DNA of 64,000 nucleotides from Lathyrus oleraceus. Taxonomy: Eukaryota; Streptophyta; Magnoliopsida; Fabales; Fabaceae. The stretch spans positions 438,178,781-438,242,780 of the forward strand of contig NC_066581.1 in NCBI RefSeq assembly GCF_024323335.1, written 5' to 3'. Shown in pieces: positions 35,000 through 45,832 of this stretch. The first letter of the stretch is position 1. Each line of letters opens with the position of its first letter. The translations under genes and the position numbers were made by a program. The notes under the pieces are model-generated. The model did not search any database. It was given only the letters and a program-made list of their open reading frames with translations, and was not told where the DNA came from.

Positions 35000-37900
35000 A
35001 TGAATGATGAAAGTTGTTTGACTTATGGATGCTTCAATCTTGGATGGCCATGGATGAATGTTCTTCTAAAACAGCACTTAGCAGAGTTGCTTCCAGTTGT
35101 GAAAAGCAATTGCCTTAAGCTTAGAAAGATGTTTGGATGGTGTTTAGGCAAGGCAAGGTTCAACCCCTTTGGAAGTTTTGGGCTGTTGCTTGAGAAATGG
35201 CCAAAAGTGTTTTTTAGAATGTGAATGAACAATGGCTTTTCAGTTGGTTATGTTGGTTTGTGGTATGTCAACATGATGCTTAGATGCAGTCCTAAGCAGA
35301 GCAAGGCCAAACTCTTCTTAAGTTCTTGGACAAATTTCTGTGATTTGATTAAAATGCCAAGGCAAAAGGTCAATGCAGTTTTAGGGTGAGATGCTCGTGC
35401 TGTTGGATGGATTGGCAAGGCTAGGTCAAGTTGGGAGTTTTTTTCATGGCAGGGTTTTGAGATGCAAAACAAGGTTGAGGTTGAAAACTGAGTGAAGGTG
35501 TTTGTGGTGTGCTGCTGCTTGTTGGTTCAAGATGCTGAGTGGAATGTGCAAGGCAAGGCAGGTTAGATCATGCTGCTTAGTTTGTTGTGTTTTTGACAGA
35601 ACAATGGCCAAGTGAGCAAGGGCTTTGGTTGGAAAAATAAGTGAAGGTTTGTTTTTGGCCTGCCACTTGTGGCAGGGTTTTTGGTTATTTTGAAGCTATG
35701 TGTTTGGACAGCAAATGACCTTGGCCAACAAGTGAAGTGTGTATAAATGTGAAGTTGGTTGTGATAGGGCTACTAGTGTTTAACATGACAGAAGATGACC
35801 ATGATATGCTGTTTTATGTTGCTCTTTGGCAAAGGCAAACTTGGTCTTTTTGGAAGTTTTGACAGGTCTTGTAGAAAATGCAAGTGAGATCATGTTTGAG
35901 AAAATGAATGCAGTTCTGTTGGCAATCTCATGGCTTGGCTGGTATGGCTGCTCTTAGTTTCTCATGACAGAAAAAATGATGGAGAATATGGTGTCTCAAG
36001 CAGGGCCAGGTTTGGTTCCTTAGTATTTTGGACAGCTTCTTGATAAATGCCAAGCAAGCCAGGTCACCTCTTATGAGTATGAATCAATGCAGTTCTGTTG
36101 GCTTGGCTGCATGATGAAAATGGTGGTGAAACAACCAAGGCTTCAGCTCTTTGCATTTTAGGACAGACTTTTGAAAGTGCAAAGCAAGGTTGGTCCCATG
36201 ACAGGTTCTTTTACCCTATGCTGTTGGATACTGCAGGGTTTTCAAAAATGGTCCAATGGCCAAATGAGGTTTTGAGTGAAAGAACATTGAGCAAGGCAAG
36301 GCAGGTCAGGTTGTGCTGCTGCAGGGTTTTTTTGGAAACACAATGCAAGGTGAGGTTTTAGAACGCTGTAGGCAATTGATTTTGTTGGTTAGCTCAGCTT
36401 AGTCTTGCTATGTCTGTTGACAGAAAAATAGGAATGCCCAAGCCAAGGTGAGATTTGAGGGAAGTGTATTTAGAGGATTTGGTTCTTTTGTTTGGACAGA
36501 CAAAAACAAATGCCAAATAGCAAGGTGAGTTAGGGGAGGGTGTTTGATGGCTCTTTAATGTGACAGAAAATGGATGGCAAAATCTGCATCAAGCTAAAAA
36601 CCATGTTAAGTTCTTTTGTGTATGTGTGAATTGGTTGTGAGTGGATGCTGCAAGTTTTTTCATGACAGGGTTTGCCAATGAAGGTGAGTGGTTGATCTTG
36701 GTTGGATGAGGTTTGTTAGGTGTTGGCTTTGGACATAGCAAGGTGTGATTTGGGATAGTGGGAGCCAAGGGTCTGTGGTGTTGGATGGTTACTAGCAAGG
36801 CTTGTTAAATGACAGAAAATGATAGAATGGATGTTGGAAACACAATGCAAGGCTCAGGTTCTTGGAAGCCCTTGACAGGTTTTCTTGATAGGCAAAGGCA
36901 AGGTGAATTCCTGCTGTGGGATGTTGCTCTTGGATGCTGCAGGGTTTGATTCTTAGGGGTTCTTGACAGCCATTTAGAATTGCCAAGCAAGGTTAGTTTT
37001 TTAGAATGTGAGCCATGCTTTTCTTCCTTGGCCAAAATGGTTTTGTGTGGCTGTGATTGTTGTTACTCATGACAGGAGATTGATGGAGGATATGGTGTCA
37101 AGCAGGGCCAGGCTAGGTTTTGTGGTGTTTTGGACAGGGTTTTGAAAAATGCAAAAAAGGTGAGTGAGGCTTTTGGTTGGTTTTAGAAAAATAGCCAAAG
37201 TGAGGCTTGAGAGAAAATGAGAGGACCAAGGTTTTTTGCTGGTTTGGCTGTTACTTGTTCATGACAGGAAAAAGATGAAGTTTTAACATCTGCTGTTAGC
37301 AGTTGCTGTTGTGGTTTCTTATGACAGAAAAAATGGGGGGTTGAAAGTTCTGTTTTATGTGTTTGTGTGGGAGAGCAAGGGCCAAGCCAAGTCCATTCTT
37401 TAGGAAGTGAGTGAAGGTGGTTTTGTTCCCCTTGTTATGTTTTTTGACAGAAAAAAAATCTCTTTGTGCCAAAACAGCAAAATCAGTTTTTTAGAGTGTG
37501 TGCTGGTTTGGAGTTTTTGTTGTTGCTGCAGTTGGACAGAAAATGTGTTTGGTCACTTTGTGCTTGGACAGAAAATTGCAAATAGCAAGGCTCGGCAAAA
37601 TGCAAGTGAGGTTATCTTTGATGAATGAGGTTTGTTAGGTGTTGGCTGCTTCAAGAATGAAAAGGTGTGCTGTTGTCTACAAGTGGCAGGAAAATCATGC
37701 AGGATATGTGTCAAGCCAGCCTTAGTTTGTTGTGTTTTTGACAGAAAAATAGCCAAGTGAGGGCAAGGTCAATCCATGGTTTTCTGCTGCAGTCTTTGAT
37801 GGCTTGTGGCTACTGCTCCTGTCCTTGGCAGAAAATGGTGGAGGGTATGGTCAAGCCAACCTTAGTTTGTTGGAAGTTTGGAATGATTTGGTTAATGCAT

Positions 37901-38550
37901 CCAAAATGAAGCTTGTGAAATGTGTAGTTTTCTTGTGGTTGGAGGTTGCTGTTGATTCAAAAATGCTGAGTGGAATGTGAAAATAGTTGGTATTGTTGGC
38001 TAGTTCATGTTATGTTGGTTGTGGCAAGGCAGGTTTTTTTTCTGAAGTGCCAAGCAAATAGCAGGGGTGAGGTTTGAGATAATGTTGTATGCCGTGTGGT
38101 TAGAGGATTTTGTTCCTTTTGTTTTTAACAGAAAAATAGCAAGGTGAGGGCCAGATGAATCCAATTTTCTGCTGCAGTGTTATGTTGGTTTTGTGGCAGC
38201 TGTAGCAGGAAATCATGCACTTTGTTTTTGACAGCAAAAACACAAATGGCCAGGTGAATTAGTTTTAGGATGAGTGATGAAATGGTTTTTGCTACTGTCC
38301 TGCTACTGTCCTCCATCTGCAGAAAATATGATGAGGAGGTATGTTGTTATGGTCATGGTACAAGTATGGTTGTGGAAGCATGGTGAACACATGTACTTTT
38401 GCCCAATTTTTAGCAACTAAGCATGGCCTTCTATTGTTGTTGGTTTAGGCTGCAAGATGAGGTCTCAAATGACAGAAAAAGGCCTCTAAAAGTTCTGTTT
38501 GAAGGTACCAAGGCATGGTTCAAATGCAAGCATGGAGTGGTATAGTGAAA
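35000..38550. repeat. Degenerate repeat region in the Ogre-2 3' LTR
   Basis: The + strand is conspicuously G/T-rich and repeats variants of TTGGACAGAAAAT, GCCAAGCAAGGTGAG and GCTGCAGGGTTTT at irregular intervals of roughly 80-130 bp. It looks like an old, diverged tandem array. It is also present at about 52056-55606 in the 5' LTR. The boundaries are approximate. Confidence 0.6.
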
Positions 38551-39686
38551 CTTGTACTTTTCTTACAATTCAAGCAACCAAGCAATGGCCTTATGTACTG
38601 CATATTTTGACTTTGCAAACACATTCTAAATGACATTTATGAGCTGTTCCAATTGGCCAAATGTTGAAAAAATGTTTAAATCAAAAAGTCAACTCTTGGT
38701 CAAACTTTCATTTAAATGAAAAAGGTCAAAATATGCCATTTTGATTGGTGAAGTTTTGGCTCATGAAATTTATATTTTTGGAAAGAGGGGATCAAATGTG
38801 ACATGTAGGAAAAAACCCCACCAAAATTGGCCAAACGGTTTGAGAGATATGGCCCTTTGAAGTTCAAGATTTTCTGAAATCGATTCGATCATAACTTTCC
38901 AACCACACATGGGAATTGAGAGTTCTAGGACTTTTTGGAAATGGGAGAACAAGATCTTCAACTTTCATGTTGGGCAAAAATTCATTTGAGGCTTGTATCA
39001 AAATGTAAGTTTGAGGATCAAGACTTTCCATTTATGGCAGGTTTCAGTTACAGGCCCAGTTTCCATTTTGGGAAATTTTCGATCTGGCTTCAATCTCTTC
39101 CATGATGGTGTTTGGCATGATGTATGATGACTATTTGGACATGAATGAACTCTCACAAACCAATTCCAATCATCCAATCACTGATTAAATGGACAGTTGA
39201 CCAACAGTTGACTTTTAAGGTTTCTGACTGATTATGCATTGACTGATGACTTCCAAACCCTAATTCCTTGAGAACTTGACTTCAAATGATGTCCCAAGTT
39301 GTATGAACTCTTGATTTTTGACCATGGTGCCCAAATTCCACAAGAATGACCACCAACCATTGCTTTGACTGACAGTTGACCTTTTTAGGGTTTTTGACTG
39401 TCTGTGTATGAACTGATGATCTCTGAGCCTTCAACCCTTGACCAAAATACTTCAAATGGACCTCCAAGCCATGTGAACTTGTTGGACAAACCCCAAGGCC
39501 TTGATTCAATGAGAAAATCTTTTGCTTGCTTGGTTGACTGATCAGGAGATTAGTTTGACCTAATTCTTGATTGCTTGCTCTTGAGGCAACTGAGGGACGA
39601 TGCAATGCTATGCAATGGACCATGATATGCCATGACCTAATGTGAAAATGTATGCATGATGATAGGTGCAAATTTGAGGTGCTACA

Positions 39687-39698
39687 GCTGCCCCTATT
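39687..39698 (-). other. Polypurine tract of Ogre-2
   Basis: The minus strand AATAGGGGCAGC directly abuts the TGTAGCACC start of the 3' LTR. Confidence 0.75.
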
Positions 39699-39929
39699 CA
39701 ATCAGCTGGGAACCCGAATGGATGAGAGCAACGGCTGTCAGACTTTCAGGGTAAACAGGGATTGAATACCAAAGAACCGTAGAATTTGCACAATACAGGG
39801 ATCCACCAATGGAAACGTCCACTGGGATTTGATATTTATTGCTGGGTATATATATTTTTTGGTTTTCAAAGGGTATGGCCACATCCAGACATCACAACGA
39901 TGACGAATGGGAATATAAATCACAACTAG

Positions 39930-40500
39930 ATGCCAACGGACAACTAGGAAAAACTCGACGTTTACCAAGACCAACGACGAGGTAACCAGACATTAATGAA
40001 TGACTGGAAAGGATACAACCATTTGTCGACGGACGAAATGGGAAAAACTCAACGTTTACCAAGACCAACGGAGAGGTAAATCCACATGGGGATAGGTACA
40101 ACTAGACGTCATAGGACGAATAGGAAAAACTCGACGTTTATCGACACCAACGGAGAGGAGGAATACTTCACTAGGGAAGAAGGACACAAACAAATCATCA
40201 ACGGATGATTGGGAAAAACTCGACGTTTATCGAAACCAACGGAGAGGTAACTCTGCATGGAGAGGGGTACAACTAGACATCATCGGATAACTAGGAAAAA
40301 CTCGACGTTTATCGAAACCAACGGAGAGGTAACTCTGCATGGAGAGGGGTACAACTAGACATCATCGGATAACTAGGAAAAACTCGACGTTTATCGAAAC
40401 CAACGGAGAGGTAACTCTGCATGGAGAGGGGTACAACTAGACATCATCGGATAACTAGGAAAAACTCGACGTTTATCGACACCAACGGAGAGGAGAAAAC
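39930..40500. repeat. 82-bp tandem repeats
   Basis: Units carrying GGAAAAACTCGACGTTTATCG and CAACGGAGAGGTAA recur with an 82-bp period in the right half (AACTAGACATCAT at 40271, 40353 and 40435). The left half holds older, irregular copies. Confidence 0.85.
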
Positions 40501-40502
40501 TT

Positions 40503-40860
40503 CTTCGGTCTGAATACCGGAAAATTGTCCTCGTGCCATGAGTACATCGACCTGATCGTCGGAAACTCCTTCGGTCTGAATACCGGAAAATTGGCCTCGT
40601 GCCATGAGTACATCGACCTGATCGTCGGAAACTCCTTCGGTCTGAATACCGGAAAATTGGCCTTGTGCCATGAGTACATCGACCTGATCGTCGGAAACTC
40701 CTTCGGTCTGAATACCGGGAAATTGGCCTTGTGCCATGAGTACTTCGACCTGATCGTCGGAAACTCCTTCGGTCTGAATACCGGGAAATTGGCCTTGTGC
40801 CATGAGTACATCGACCTGATCGTCGGAAACTCCTTCGGTCTGAATACCGGGAAATCATAA
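40503..40860. repeat. 66-bp tandem repeats, about 5.4 copies
   Basis: Units starting CTTCGGTCTGAATACCGG recur at 40503, 40569, 40635, 40701, 40767 and 40833 with few differences. The period of 66 is 22 codons, so long open frames appear on both strands and are artefacts of the repeat. Confidence 0.95.
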
Positions 40861-41969
40861 GTACATATTATCTATAGTCGTCAAAACATAGATAATACAC
40901 TCGCATGGAAGATTATCCATAACCGGGTTGTAGGTTGTTAAATGAATAATCGACCGAAAAGAAAGGCATCTGGGTACCAGACTAGGTATGCAAAAGATGA
41001 CCAATCAAAAGAGGATAAAGTTGCTAACTTGGAGCAAGTATCCAAAAAGAAAGTGAAGACCCAATGGGGACAATACTGCTTGATCAAAGCAAGTATCCAA
41101 AGGGGACAAGACCAATAATACCACAAAGAGGGGGTTACATCTACCGGTTTGTAGGCAGAAAACCACGGAAAAGTAACCAGTCATCATTGGGATGAGCACA
41201 AAGGGTTAATTCCAACAAGGGGAGGAAAGTGGGATTTTACAACTACCAGCTAGTGGGTAGAAAACCACAAAGATAGGACTTACAGCTACCGGTTTGGTGG
41301 TAGAGGCCAGACAAATTCCGCTGAGGATAAGATGAATGAGTGTCGGTTAGTGAGCGACTATTCATTTATGCCCCCGGGAAGTACAGGAGACAGCCAACTG
41401 GAAGCCAATTTAGAATCGATTCAAAAAGGCAGACTGAAACAAGACTCATCCTAATGAGGAAAGAACTCAATAGGGAAAACCCATCCCATTAGGGAGGGAA
41501 CGGAAGCAACCGTCATCCACGAGGATGTATCTCAGTGGGGAAATGGCAGGAAAAGATTGACACTTTCTGCTTAAGGGGTAGACTCTACATGGAGAGATTA
41601 GACACACCCATATCTGCTTAAGGAAAAAGACCCAAGCCGGCAAGACGCTAACAATTGGGAGTAACACTGATGGGGATACCCACTCGACCGAGGAATCACT
41701 TGTTGGGAAAACACCAACCTCTCAACCATGCTGATGAACCCGATTCTGAAGCCGATCCAATGGCGCAATGCTAAACTCTTTCCAACAACCCAACCTCGGC
41801 TGGTCGCCACGGCCTAGGGCTAATGAATATGCTGGCTATGTTGATGCATGAGTTTTTTTTGTTTTACACAATGCCCCATGATCATGGAAATGCTATGCAC
41901 TAATGATGCGATATGCTATGCTTATCTAAATGCTGAATGCATAAACACACGTCTCCTTCAGAGACAACA

Positions 41970-42790
41970 CCGGGGAACTCTGGGAACTGTGCTGGGGATC
42001 CTATAACCAAGTCAACTTCCATTCTGCATGGGGAAAGACAAACCTTGCTGGGGAAAAACCATCAACACAACCTCCGCTGTGAAGACAACTTCAGACTTGG
42101 AAAACAGTCACAACTCCGCCGGGGATACAGATATCAGTCTATTACAGAAACCCGTCCAATCCACTGGTAGGATGAACTCTGCTGGAGAAATAAATGCTAC
42201 TTCATTAGGGACGACCCAACCAATCCATATGTAGGAGAATCACTGCTGGAGATGTATTTCATGAGACCCGCTCTACTCGGGGAACTTGTTGAGGAAAACC
42301 ACACCATTCTGCTGAGGAGAACAATCCTAGTGGAGAGAACAACCATAGTGGTGAGAGTAACAACTCTGTCGAGGATGATAGCACGTCATATCATACTGGA
42401 GATGAATTCCCACAAACCTGCTTGGGATAAGCACTCACGGCCACACTGGAGATGATAGCATCACAAAACCAATTGTTGGGGAACACACCAACAGTCTACT
42501 GATAAACTCCACTGGGGTGCTCCCGGGGAAAATAACTGCCAGGCGCTCAGCGGGGATTCTCAACTGGGGAAATCTGCAATCACAGGACTGCTGGGGAGAA
42601 GCAATCCTTAGATCTGTTGGGGAAAGGAGGTACTGTCCACAGGTATCTCTGCAGGGGAAATAACTCTGATAGCTTCAATACTGGCTTGGGCTGGGGACGT
42701 GATAACCTTCAGGCTTGCTGAGGAGACAACGATCTCGAATCTGCCAGGGAGATCACACTCTCAATCCTCTGGGGAGATACAGCTTGTTTG
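41970..42790. repeat. Array of about 20 degenerate CTCTGCTGGGGA-like motifs
   Basis: The + strand repeats variants of ACTCTGCTGGGGA every 30-50 bp. Close matches are ACTGTGCTGGGGA at 41986-41998, ACTCTGCTGGAGA at 42176-42188 and ACTGCTGGGGA at 42587-42597. In the RNA of this minus-strand element these appear as the reverse complement, which is complementary to part of its own PBS. Confidence 0.65.
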
Positions 42791-43773
42791 ACAGGGATGT
42801 CGGTCGACTCGTCGAACACTAGTATCCATCATCCACCCATAGTGCTGACTTTCCACTTTTAAGAACTCCCAGACTCTTCTGGACTTTTCTGCTCCATCAT
42901 CTTGTATTCCCAACTCGTTCGTACTTCACGGAGGCTGAACTCTTGGGATTCATACATACTTTCCAATCATCAGACTTTGAAGAGTCTTCTTGATTAACTT
43001 TCCAGGATCGTCGTCGTAATCCTTCACCGTCTTTTCACGGTTCATCTATCCCTTGCCCCTGGTTGGACTCTGAGGGGATCTCTTTGTCAAAAGGGTTCAT
43101 ATTACAACTGGCAAGTGAATGAAGATGTCTAACAGCACCTGCACAAGAGATCGTCAGATAAAAACGTGCCCCAGGTATGCCCCAGGTGTTCTGATATTTC
43201 AACACTTAGGTCACTCAGACTTCCAAGTAAGATTTCCAGATTTCAATCTCACAAGCATGCATCAGAAGGGACCTCTATGTTTCAAAAGGCAAATATTCTT
43301 ATCAAAATGAATAGATGTTTTCGTAACCAAAACAGTAATGACACAAAAAACAAAATTTATTTGACCGAACACACGCTTTATTTGACTGGAATAAAAGATG
43401 GCTCACAATTTGAGCAACACACAGGAAGCAAACCCTGGAAAGAGGTGATTGCACATAAAAGAAAAATCTATCCTAGTGGCAACGTGAAAATGTGATTTCA
43501 TCGGGTTCCAACTCAGTTACACCTCATATGTCCTCAGGACTTTCCGCACCTTCTGTCTTCTGAACCAGACGCTTCCGATCGGTCTCTGTCGGAGATTATC
43601 CAAGTCATCATGAGCACAAATGATCACGCTGGACGCAGTTGTTCGTTTCAATCCCTCTTTTGCCTGGACCGCCCTTTCGGGTTTCAGTCCACCGGGATAC
43701 CCTTTCTTGCCCAAGTCGCCCTTGCGGGTTTTCAACTTGCCGGGTGTACAGTTCTTTTCTTTTATTTTTATCC

Positions 43774-44049
43774 CTAATTTTTGCCCGAACCTTTTCTTTC
43801 TGTTTTTTTGGTTCGCCGGGATGCCCTTTTTTGCCTGGACTCTTTTATTCTTTTTGTCCAGCGGGTTTCTTTCACGAAGTATTTTCTAACTGCGTCCGCA
43901 TTCACAAGGGATGGAAAATCGTCATCATCCGTGGTCGTCAGTAACAAGGTTTTATCAGAGGAAACCGTCTTGACCACGAATGGACATTCATAACTGTTTG
44001 TCCATTTGCCCCACAATCGTCTTGAGAAGGAAGGATCCTTTTCAACCAA
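43774..44049 (-). pseudogene. Ogre-2 integrase C-terminal remnant
   Basis: A 91-codon open frame reads GKWTNSYECPFVVKTV then a threonine-rich stretch and DFPSLVNADAVRKYFVKE, closely resembling the end of Ogre integrases. A basic tail (RASRRTKKTERKGSGKN) follows. The catalytic integrase core and zinc domain are not found, so this is a terminal scrap. It places the 3' end of pol and confirms the minus orientation. Confidence 0.8.
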
Positions 44050-44378
44050 TTCTTCCGCGTGGCACGCGCGAGGTCACACTTCTTGGTTAACAACATGCTT
44101 CGTTCACTGGGTACAACCGCCCCATGCCAGGTAACTGTCAACGCTTTTTCCTCAATTGGACTTGACATGTCATTCCGAGTCCTTATCCATTCAGTCTTCT
44201 CTGATTTCTCATATATCTGTGAGGAAGTCACTGCCCCAAGTAGATGCACATCCCAAGATTCAATATCCAGGATACAGACTTTATGTTCAGCCACCATTGT
44301 TGGTGCAACCAGCTGGGATTCGGGGAGCACTACCTCATTCACTTTACTTCCCCATCAGACATCGGAATCCGTTCGGAT

Positions 44379-44564
44379 TCAGGGCCAGGCCCCTCCTCCG
44401 GGATCGGTCACTCTCAATCTTTCGATTTGAGTACCTCGAGATGTCCTCATCAGGGACCTCAAACTTCCTTGGTTGATAACCTTTCCATGGGTTGCTACTA
44501 GCTTCTCAAACACATATCTGATCAGATCCATTTTGGACATCCACAAAGTGGTATGAATCAACAT
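44379..44564 (-). pseudogene. Ogre-2 RNase H region remnant
   Basis: The segment HTTLWMSKMDLIRYVFEKL resembles the conserved part of Ogre RNase H just after the active site. The adjacent sequence to the left, in another frame, reads GYQPRKFEVPDEDI, resembling the RNase H-integrase linker. Frameshifts and stops prevent any continuous protein. Confidence 0.6.
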
Positions 44565-44799
44565 ACACTGTCTCAGTCGGCGAGCAGCCTATGCCAAAGT
44601 ACATCAAGTTTTTCGAACAGCGGGTGTATTGTTTCACAGTCGATAAACTTTTTGCTTAGGTAAATTGCATACTCTTTTCGACAAGACTAGTCATGCTGAC
44701 TCAATACGCACCTCGCAGACCCCTCGAGGATTATCAAGTACCGGATTAACAGTTATTTCTTTTACTGAGGTATCAGAATCAGAGGTTCCTACAACTTAC

Positions 44800-44802
<3 letters not shown>

Positions 44803-44841
<39 letters not shown>
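44803..44841. repeat. 39-bp poly(T) tract (poly(A) in element sense)
   Basis: An uninterrupted run of T lies between RT and RNase H remnants. It could be an expanded microsatellite or a relic of an inserted A-tail. No target duplication was recognised around it. Confidence 0.95.
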
Positions 44842-44843
<2 letters not shown>

Positions 44844-44999
44844 CAGGATCGACCTCGATTCCTCTGATTTGCTCACAACAATCCTTGGTAGCTTGATGAA
44901 TGACACTCCATAAGTGCACTGATTCAGACTCGAAAGTATGAGTTATCTCAAACGGTTAAACAACTTGCCCCAAGTCTACCGGATGCCCCTGTTCTGCTT

Positions 45000-45591
45000 G
45001 GGACTTTGCCATCATGTCATCAACATGGCATTTGCTTTCACGATGAATCATATCATGAAACAAAATCACCGTAGACCTCTGATACGTGGCACCGGCCTCA
45101 TGTGACGGAACGACATCAACTTAGAACAAGAAGGTGCCCCTTGTGTGATGGATCTGGTTTACTTCATATCATCTGGAAACAGTTCAATCTGGTCTTGGCC
45201 AAGAAGCCATCCATGAAGATAAACACTGAGACCTGAGCCATATAATCAACCAATACCTCATCGTGATGTACCGGGAATGCATCTTTCTGATTAGCTCTAC
45301 TCGCATCTTGATAGTCCATTCACACCTTCTCTCTTTCTCATCCTTTGTCGGCCTCAGCTTTTGCTTTCTAACCTCGGTGGAGCTTGGAGTAACAATCTTG
45401 AATCGCTCCTCGTGCGGTTGAATCACCTTCTCCTCTCGTTTCAATGACCTGGCTAATTCCAACAAATCACAATCTCCTTCGCCTTTTTTCTCTGGCATGA
45501 TAGGTCGAATTATCGAAGTCATACAGAGGTGTAACCAAATCGTTATCGGTGAGATCAGGAGAGTAATTACTTTGGAATGAGACAAAATCAA
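45000..45591 (-). pseudogene. Ogre-2 reverse transcriptase remnant
   Basis: Pieces in more than one frame resemble the RT exon of Ogre: an acidic LELARSLKREEKVIQPHEERF block near 45400-45470, then degraded DYRDLNKA-like and MDGF-like segments. Further left is AGATYQRSTVILFHDMIHRE followed by CHVDDMMAKS at 45016-45030, where the usual YVDD reads HVDD. Much of the palm domain between them is missing or unreadable. It cannot encode a working enzyme. Confidence 0.78.
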
Positions 45592-45832
45592 AAGGAAAGA
45601 GAGTGAAAAAACGTTGCCATTTTTATTTGTTTGTTTTTTTTCTCTTTTTTTTTTTTAAATTGCAAAATTAAATGAAAAACAGGGAACACTGCTTTTAACT
45701 ACAAAAACATCCATTCATTACTGATGCAAAATGTTGCATAATGAAACACATGAGATGGCCCTTACAATGGACCATTACGTTTCGGGCAAAACGTATGGCT
45801 TTCATGCAAACAAAAATTGAAAAACAGAAATA

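Larger units (their letters stand above)
31225..39686 (-). repeat. Ogre-2 3' LTR, 8,462 bp
   Basis: On the + strand it starts TGTCGCATCGCG and ends GAGGTGCTACA. It carries a 31-bp tandem array (32270-32557) and a long G/T-rich part with degenerate repeats (about 35000-38550). It matches 48281-56742. Small open frames in it occur identically in both LTRs and show no protein-like features. Confidence 0.95.
39699..43516 (-). other. Ogre-2 3' untranslated region, repeat-rich
   Basis: This 3.8-kb stretch between the pol remnants and the PPT has no convincing protein. It holds 82-bp repeats (about 39930-40500), 66-bp repeats (40503-40860), and an array of motifs resembling CTCTGCTGGGGA (about 41970-42790). 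The segment around 41840-41945 is rich in ATGCTATGC and GATGC words. Open frames over the 66-bp array exist in several frames because the period is a multiple of three. Confidence 0.7.

Noticed and set aside
40391..40860. Overlapping repeat proteins of 110-155 residues on both strands
   Set aside because: They arise from a 66-bp tandem repeat whose period is a multiple of three; there is no independent sign of coding.
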